Assembly: GCA_963715575.1 (NCBI GenBank)
Contig: OY970250.1
Span: 1,922,001 to 1,986,000, forward strand
Reading direction: 5' to 3'
Origin: AC-32 sp963715575
GTDB taxonomy: Bacteria > Actinomycetota > Thermoleophilia > Gaiellales > Gaiellaceae
DNA: 64,000 nucleotides
Under the pieces are notes generated by a model that was not told the DNA's origin, ran no database searches, and saw nothing but the letters and a program-made list of their open reading frames with translations. The position numbers and the translations under genes were made by a program. Of the stretch, positions 60,057 to 64,000 are shown piece by piece (the first letter of the stretch is position 1; each line of letters begins with the position of its first letter).

Positions 60057-60085
60057 GGGCCGTAGCGATGACGCCGCTACGGCCC
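60057..60085 (+). terminator. Terminator after leader-like peptide gene 1
   Basis: Perfect 11-bp stem GGGCCGTAGCG / CGCTACGGCCC with a 7-nt loop, followed within 5 bases by CCTTTTGC. It closes the propeller 1/leader 1 unit. The rest of the 235-bp gap up to 60232 holds the TetR-type palindrome and the leader of the next unit. Confidence 0.8.
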
Positions 60086-60121
60086 GTCGCCTTTTGCGGG
60101 TAGCCACAAGTCCAGGGCCCG

Positions 60122-60141
60122 AACCGACCGAACGGTCAGTT
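60122..60141. promoter_or_regulatory. TetR-type palindrome upstream of propeller gene 2
   Basis: Exact repeat of the 20-bp element at 58561. GTAACTAGACGCACCA also continues identically after it in both, so the promoter region is part of the duplication. Confidence 0.65.
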
Positions 60142-60231
60142 GTAACTAGACGCACCAAAGCGGGATCGTGTCCACATGCGTCCGTCGAGGAACGACCAAT
60201 CCAGTCCAGGGGGGAGAGGGGAAACCTCGCG

Positions 60232-61470
60232 ATGACAGGAACACGGAAACGCCTGGTCCTGCTCGCGCTCGTGGTCTTCTGTGGAGCCGCCGTCACCGGA
60301 TCGGTGAGCGCGGCGCCGCTGACGGTGGGCCACGTGCTTGCGGGAGCGGGCAACGGCACGATCAAGGAGTTCACGCCGACCGGAACACTGGTCCAGACGC
60401 TGGTGAAGGGAACCGCCAACCCCGAAGACACGGGGATGTGCTTCAAGGCGAACGGGAATCTGCTGGCGACGAACTTCGCCGCGCAGAGCATGTCGGAGTT
60501 CAGTGCGGCGACCGGAGCGCTGGTCGGCCTCTTCGGGAGCGGCTTCAACGCCGATCCTGAGAGCTGCGCGGTGGACTCGGCCGGCAACGTCTACGTCGGC
60601 CAGGCCGACGGCTCCGGGGACGTGCTCAAGTTCACTTCGGCGGGAGCGCCGGCCGGGAGCTTCAACGTCGCAACCGGCGACCGCGGCAGCGACTGGATCG
60701 ACCTCGCGGCCGACCAGCACACGCTCTTCTACACCTCGGAAGGCGACACGATCTTCCGCTACGACCTGGCGACGAGCACCCAGTTGCCGAACTTCGCCAT
60801 CCTGCCGTCGGAGCCGTGCTACGCGCTCCGCATCCGGCCCAACGGCGAGGTGCTGGCTGCCTGTGCAAACGCCATCTACCGGCTCAACGCTGCGGGAGCG
60901 CTGATCCAGACGTACACGGTGCCGGGACAGGTGGGACAGCTGTTCGCGCTCAACCTCGACCCCGATAACACCAGCTTCTGGACCGCCGACATCACCTTCG
61001 GCGGCACGATCTGGCACGTCGACCTGGCCACCGGCGCCATTCTCGGGAGCTTTCAGCCGAACGCGTCCGTCGACGTGGCTGGCCTCGCTGTGGTCGGCGA
61101 GATCCGGGTCGCCCAGCAGCCGCCGACCTGCATGCTGACGGCGACGATCACCGGTCCGCCCAAGTCGATCCAGATCACCACGCAGGCGGCCGGCGGACTG
61201 GCCGCGATCGTCGTGCTCGACTCGAACAACGCCAACACGGTCGTCCCGCCGTTCACGCCGGGAACGACCAACCCGGTGGTGGTCAGCTCGACCAAGATCA
61301 ACCAGGCAGGCGGCGCGCACGTCGCCCTGCAGGTGACCGCCGCCAGCGGCGGCACGACGACCTGCGACCCGGTGCTGCCGGGGACGAAGACACACGCCCA
61401 CCCGCTCAAGCTCGCCTTCCAGCACGTCATCAACGTGCTCGGGCAGCTGGGAAGGCTGGTGCGACTGTGA
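60232..61470 (+). CDS. Secreted beta-propeller protein 2, coupled to a leader-like peptide
   Basis: 412 aa, tandem paralogue of the 58666 product. Same signal peptide, propeller repeats (GTIKEFTPTGTLVQTLVKG, NVYVGQADGSGDVLKF, WIDLAADQHTLFYTSEG) and an identical last ~129 residues. The propeller part differs at many positions, including exposed loops. Stop overlaps GTG of the next leader-like gene (GTGA). Function unknown; exported beta-propellers usually bind ligands or proteins. Confidence 0.85.
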   Translation: MTGTRKRLVLLALVVFCGAAVTGSVSAAPLTVGHVLAGAGNGTIKEFTPTGTLVQTLVKGTANPEDTGMCFKANGNLLATNFAAQSMSEFSAATGALVGLFGSGFNADPESCAVDSAGNVYVGQADGSGDVLKFTSAGAPAGSFNVATGDRGSDWIDLAADQHTLFYTSEGDTIFRYDLATSTQLPNFAILPSEPCYALRIRPNGEVLAACANAIYRLNAAGALIQTYTVPGQVGQLFALNLDPDNTSFWTADITFGGTIWHVDLATGAILGSFQPNASVDVAGLAVVGEIRVAQQPPTCMLTATITGPPKSIQITTQAAGGLAAIVVLDSNNANTVVPPFTPGTTNPVVVSSTKINQAGGAHVALQVTAASGGTTTCDPVLPGTKTHAHPLKLAFQHVINVLGQLGRLVRL

Positions 61471-61565
61471 CCAACGACATGGAGACCACGATGAAGCGCA
61501 GCTACCGCAAGCCGAGGCTCAGGCGCCTCGGCCTGCTGCGCCATCTGACGCGCTTCAGCTTCTAG
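61467..61565 (+). CDS. Lasso-type leader peptide without core, copy 2
   Basis: 32 aa, identical in DNA and protein to copy 1 because it lies in the homogenised repeat. GTGA overlap with propeller gene 2. Carries Y-x2-P-x-L-x3-G-x5-T and stops four residues after the Thr. An ATG at codon 9 (MKRSYRK) would be an alternative start giving 24 aa. Confidence 0.85.
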   Translation: MTNDMETTMKRSYRKPRLRRLGLLRHLTRFSF

Positions 61566-61625
61566 CTCGATCCCTCCTCCACCCGAGCCGCGGGTGAGGC
61601 AGAGCCAGAAGGCAGGGCCGGCGTA

Positions 61626-61656
61626 GGGCCCCAGCGACGACACATCGCTGCGGCCC
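61626..61656 (+). terminator. Terminator after leader-like peptide gene 2
   Basis: GGGCCCCAGCGA / TCGCTGCGGCCC, a 12-bp stem with one C-C mismatch and loop CGACACA. It corresponds in position to the terminator after copy 1 but differs in sequence, showing compensatory change in the stem. The 230-bp gap to 61796 otherwise holds the degenerate TetR-type site and a Shine-Dalgarno AGGAGGGAG. Confidence 0.7.
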
Positions 61657-61682
61657 GTCGTCGGCCTTGCGCTGCGCACAAA

Positions 61683-61702
61683 AGCCAGCCAAACGGTCAG
61701 TT
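61683..61702. promoter_or_regulatory. Degenerate TetR-type site upstream of secreted protein 3
   Basis: AGCCAGCCAAACGGTCAGTT: the right half ACGGTCAGTT matches the sites at 58561 and 60122, while the left half has lost part of its symmetry. TGT follows as in the other two. Confidence 0.5.
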
Positions 61703-61795
61703 GTCCTCGAGCTCGCGCCAGGCGATTCTTACGCGGCAACAACCAAGTGGTAGAGGAGTTGGCTGTGGGGGCAGCACTGCTAGGAGGGAGACTCG

Positions 61796-62680
61796 ATGCG
61801 CCCTAGCGCAAGCTTGCCCCGCGCTCTTCTCGTGACTCTGCTTGCTGCTGCCGCCTTCGTCGTCATCCCGCAGGCGACCGCCGGGACGAACGCCCACGCG
61901 AGAGCGCAGTGGGGAACGTGCCCCGCCGGCAACGACGCGATCGTCAATCCCACGCTGACCGTGAATCCGGGGGGTGCCACCGCGACGGCAACCTTCAAGA
62001 TCGCGAGGTACTGCTCGAACATCCAGGTCAATCTCGCGAGCTACGACGCGCCCGCGGCCATCTTCGCGCTGCCGCAGGCGCTGATCGACTACGACGCCAA
62101 GCCGCTGAACGGCTCCACGAGGTACCGCTACAACAGTGGAGCCACGTACACCCTCACCACCAAGGTCTCGCCGTGCTTCTACCAGCTCGATCTGGTCCGC
62201 GGACCGATCATCGTCGACCTCACGACGACGACCCAGTACGGGGATCGCAAGCTGCAGTGGCTGAACGGCGGTCAGGCATGCCCGACCGACACCAGCCCGC
62301 CACAGTGCCAGCTGACGTCCACGATCAGCGGTCCGCCGAAGACGATCCAGGTCACCGTCCAGGATCCGCAGTCGGGGCTCCAGTCGGTCGACTACAACGT
62401 CAAGAACGGCAGCGTGAGCCCGGACGCGGGCCCGTTCACGACCAACGGAGACGGCTCGATCAGCGGTTCGGCCGACTTCGCCGCCGGCCTGACCACGCCG
62501 TTGGTGCTGACCGTGACCAAGACGAACCAGTCCCTCGGCTCACGTGTCGTGTTCACCGTCAACAACGTCGCCGGCCTGAAGACGATCTGCGATCCGGTCG
62601 TGCCCGCGGCCGTCCACTTGTCTCCGTTCGCCGCATTTGCAAAGGTCTTGGCTGCGATGACGAAGCTCGTGCTGCTGTGA
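61796..62680 (+). CDS. Secreted protein 3 with the shared C-terminal domain, coupled to a leader-like peptide
   Basis: 294 aa. Signal peptide (LLVTLLAAAAFVVIPQATA). The N-terminal half (WGTCPAGNDAIVNPTLTVNP, ATATFKIARYCSNIQVNL) is unrelated to the propellers. From about residue 165 (PPQCQLTSTISGPPKTIQVT) to CDPVVPAA it matches the C-terminal domain of the two propeller proteins, ending again in an amphipathic helix (FAKVLAAMTKLVLL). Strong Shine-Dalgarno AGGAGGGAG. GTGA overlap with leader-like gene 3. The shared C-domain with different N-domains suggests a sorting or processing module. Confidence 0.82.
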   Translation: MRPSASLPRALLVTLLAAAAFVVIPQATAGTNAHARAQWGTCPAGNDAIVNPTLTVNPGGATATATFKIARYCSNIQVNLASYDAPAAIFALPQALIDYDAKPLNGSTRYRYNSGATYTLTTKVSPCFYQLDLVRGPIIVDLTTTTQYGDRKLQWLNGGQACPTDTSPPQCQLTSTISGPPKTIQVTVQDPQSGLQSVDYNVKNGSVSPDAGPFTTNGDGSISGSADFAAGLTTPLVLTVTKTNQSLGSRVVFTVNNVAGLKTICDPVVPAAVHLSPFAAFAKVLAAMTKLVLL

Positions 62681-62760
62681 ACATCGACACCAAGCCTTAC
62701 CGCAAGCCTCGCCTCCGCCGACTCGGGCTCCTGCGTCACCTGACGCGCTTCAGCTTCTAG
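62677..62760 (+). CDS. Lasso-type leader peptide without core, copy 3
   Basis: 27 aa from GTG 62677 (GTGA overlap). Seven residues (VNIDTKP) precede the same 20-residue end as copies 1 and 2. At DNA level this copy is diverged: eight of the twenty codons differ synonymously (for example CCT/CCG, CGC/AGG, CAC/CAT) with no replacement. It ends 37 bp before the PqqD-like gene, making it the copy most closely linked to the processing genes. Confidence 0.87.
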   Translation: MNIDTKPYRKPRLRRLGLLRHLTRFSF

Positions 62761-62797
62761 CGGCAGCGGACAGGGCAGGAGCGGGGGGTCGCTCGCG

Positions 62798-63088
62798 TTG
62801 ACCGAATCGATCAACCTCCAGAGCCGACCGGCTCGAGTCCAGCGAATGCTGGCGCACAAGGGCGACGTGGAGCTCGTGCTGCTCGACCCCGAGGACGGGA
62901 GCTACTACACGCTGGACGAGGTCGGGGCGCGGATCTGGGAGCTCGCCGACGGCACGCGCACCGCCGGGCAGATCGCGGCGACGCTCGACGAGGAGTTCGA
63001 CGCGCCGCTCGAGACGATCCAGGCCGATCTGCTCGAGCTGCTCGCGGAGCTCACGGCGAGCGGGCTCGTAACGGAAGCGCGTGCCTGA
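62798..63088 (+). CDS. PqqD-like RiPP recognition protein (lasso B1-type)
   Basis: 96 aa. The PqqD fold pattern is complete: ELVLLDPEDGSYYTLDEVGA, then IWELADGTRTAGQIAATLDE and a C-terminal helical pair. Stand-alone PqqD/RRE proteins bind leader peptides of RiPP precursors. The start is a TTG with a G-rich stretch upstream and is uncertain; ATG 62846 would remove the first strand. It overlaps the B2 gene by 8 bases. Confidence 0.88.
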   Translation: MTESINLQSRPARVQRMLAHKGDVELVLLDPEDGSYYTLDEVGARIWELADGTRTAGQIAATLDEEFDAPLETIQADLLELLAELTASGLVTEARA

Positions 63089-63491
63089 GCCGGACTCCCG
63101 CCGCGCCGGCGTGTGGCTGGTGCTCCGGGCGGCCGTGGCCGAGGTCGTCACGCCGCTGTTGATGCGGCTGCCGGCGCGGCGGATCGCGTCACTCCTCGCG
63201 CCGCTCGGGCCTCCTGCGCCCGAGGAGCGTGCGGAGAAGGTCCTCGACGCGGTCGAGCGGGCGTTCCGGTTCCACCCGGTGGAGCGCACGTGCCTGACGC
63301 GTGGGTTGCCGCTCTGCTACCTGCTGCGCCGTTCGGGGTTCGACGTGGCGCTCGCGTTCGGCGTCGGCCCGGACGCCGGCGACTGGGCGGGGCATTGCTG
63401 GCTCGTGCGCGACGGCCGGCCCTACCTCGAGCGGGTCGATCCGGCTCCGCACTTTGCGGAGCTGCTCACGATCCCGCCCGCCGCGGGGTGA
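63081..63491 (+). CDS. Lasso-type B2 protein (transglutaminase-like leader peptidase)
   Basis: 136 aa, usual B2 length. Catalytic triad candidates Cys71 (RTCLTRGLPLCYLLRR), His105 (WAGHCWLVRDGRPYLE) and Asp120 (ERVDP). B2 proteins remove leader peptides after RRE delivery. Here the visible substrates consist of leader almost only. GTG start; GTGA overlap with the kinase-like gene. Confidence 0.9.
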   Translation: MPEPDSRRAGVWLVLRAAVAEVVTPLLMRLPARRIASLLAPLGPPAPEERAEKVLDAVERAFRFHPVERTCLTRGLPLCYLLRRSGFDVALAFGVGPDAGDWAGHCWLVRDGRPYLERVDPAPHFAELLTIPPAAG

Positions 63492-64000
63492 CCGCCGGCA
63501 AAGGCCTAGTGCTCGACGTGCACGGAGTTGCCGTCGAGGTGCGCTGCGACCACCCGGTGCTGGCCGAGCTCGTCGCACGCCGCCTTGCCTTCTTTCCCGA
63601 GACAGCCGGCGCGGATGATGCGGTCCGGCTCGAGCTCCGCGCGACCGCGGCGCATCTCGTCGAGCCGCCCGAGGGCCCGGTGCGGCCGGTGTACGAACCG
63701 GAGACGGGCGAGGTGCTCTATGCCGAGGAGGACGACGCGCTCTACGTCGACTACGGACGCGTGCGGGCACTCGTTCGCGGGGCGGCCGGATCGGCTCTCG
63801 TCTCGGTGCTCGAGCCCGTCGAAGAGGTGGCCTGGGCAGCCACGCGGCCGCTCGTGACGCTGCCGTTGCTGGAGCTCCTCAAGCGCCGCGGCGTCTTCGG
63901 CGTCCACGCGGCAGGCGTTGCCCTCGACGGGCACGGAATCGCGCTCGCCGGAAGCTCGGGCTCCGGCAAGACGACGCTCGCGCTCGCGTTGGCATTGGCG
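63488..64000 (+). CDS. HPr kinase-like protein of the RiPP cassette, C-terminus beyond window
   Basis: Partial, 171 codons visible. An N-terminal ~140-residue region is followed by GVFGVHAAGVALDGHGIALA and the P-loop GSSGSGKTTLA (about residues 155-165), the layout of HprK-related kinases often found in lasso and other PqqD-linked clusters, where some phosphorylate the precursor C-terminus. GTG overlaps the B2 stop. Whether a cyclase or nucleotidyltransferase follows is outside the window. Confidence 0.82.
   Translation, partial: MTAGKGLVLDVHGVAVEVRCDHPVLAELVARRLAFFPETAGADDAVRLELRATAAHLVEPPEGPVRPVYEPETGEVLYAEEDDALYVDYGRVRALVRGAAGSALVSVLEPVEEVAWAATRPLVTLPLLELLKRRGVFGVHAAGVALDGHGIALAGSSGSGKTTLALALALA

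Larger units (their letters stand above)
59521..61630 (+). repeat. 541-bp identical segment within a tandem gene duplication
   Basis: Bases 59521-60061 and 61090-61630 are identical (offset 1569). The block covers the last third of each propeller gene, the whole leader-like peptide gene and the start of the terminator. The upstream parts of the two genes and their promoters are homologous but clearly diverged. This is a tandem duplication whose 3' part has been homogenised or conserved. Confidence 0.88.

Noticed and set aside
59898..62760. Ordinary lasso peptide precursors with a hidden core in another frame or downstream
   Set aside because: Each frame stops right after RFSF. The bases after the stops are a terminator region (copies 1 and 2) or a 37-bp gap (copy 3), and these are not conserved as coding between copy 2 and copy 3.
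1..64000. CRISPR arrays, insertion sequences, integrases, phage genes
   Set aside because: No regularly spaced direct repeats, transposase motifs or terminal inverted repeats were seen. The repeats found are intragenic domain duplications, a gene duplication and operator sites.

Overview
The window is high-GC DNA with short intergenic gaps, many 4-base start/stop overlaps (ATGA or GTGA), frequent GTG/TTG starts, actinobacterial-type LexA boxes (CGAAC-N4-GTTCG) and many promoters that look leaderless. This fits a deep-branching actinobacterium. I would guess class Thermoleophilia (Gaiellales/Solirubrobacterales-like), but no rRNA is present to confirm it.

Region 1 (1-41.5 kb) is a large exopolysaccharide / cell-surface locus. 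It holds a polyprenyl-phosphate sugar transferase, a Gfo/Idh/MocA sugar dehydrogenase (cut by the left edge), a Wzx-like flippase, a Wzz-like chain-length protein, a Wzy/ligase-like polymerase, about ten glycosyltransferases including an Alg14/Alg13-like split enzyme, a glutamine-dependent asparagine synthase, and a sugar-modifying block (RfbF, NAD-epimerase, three C-methyltransferases, PhyH-like dioxygenase, PLP aminotransferase, hexapeptide acetyltransferase). Five large secreted proteins are interspersed: a PIG-L deacetylase giant, two beta-helix proteins and two paralogous beta-sandwich proteins. Two LuxR/NarL-type regulators lie in the locus. A 16-bp palindrome, CTAGCY-N4-GGCTAG, occurs eight times, always next to a promoter of this locus, including in front of both LuxR genes. 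I read it as the operator of one locus-wide regulon. In most targets a -10 box lies only 7-12 nt from the start codon, so many of these genes are probably translated leaderless.

Region 2 (41.6-45.5 kb) is housekeeping: rplU-rpmA-obgE-nadD-rsfS, tRNA-Ala(GGC) and a YpfJ-type zinc metallopeptidase.

Region 3 (45.5-54.8 kb) has an OmpR-type two-component system divergent from a cbb3-like cytochrome oxidase operon (CcoN, a CcoO-CcoP-like fusion, three small membrane proteins and one ABM-fold protein). It is followed by a 1073-aa membrane protein that looks like an internally duplicated oxidase subunit I without a copper site. Three TGAC repeats at exact 11-bp spacing lie in the divergent promoter region.

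Region 4 (54.7-58.5 kb) is an SOS island: an AlkA-like glycosylase, DNA polymerase IV and a DEDDh exonuclease/GIY-YIG fusion, with two perfect LexA boxes.

Region 5 (58.5-64 kb) is the most unusual part. Three secreted proteins (two of them tandem duplicates) share a C-terminal domain, and each is followed, with a GTGA overlap, by a tiny gene for a 27-32 aa peptide. The peptides end in the same 20 residues, which match the leader signature of lasso peptides (Y-x2-P-x-L-x3-G-x5-T) but stop four residues later with no core. Downstream lie a PqqD-like recognition protein, a lasso-type B2 protease and a HprK-like kinase cut by the right edge. This looks like a RiPP-type processing system built around core-less leader peptides coupled to exported proteins.
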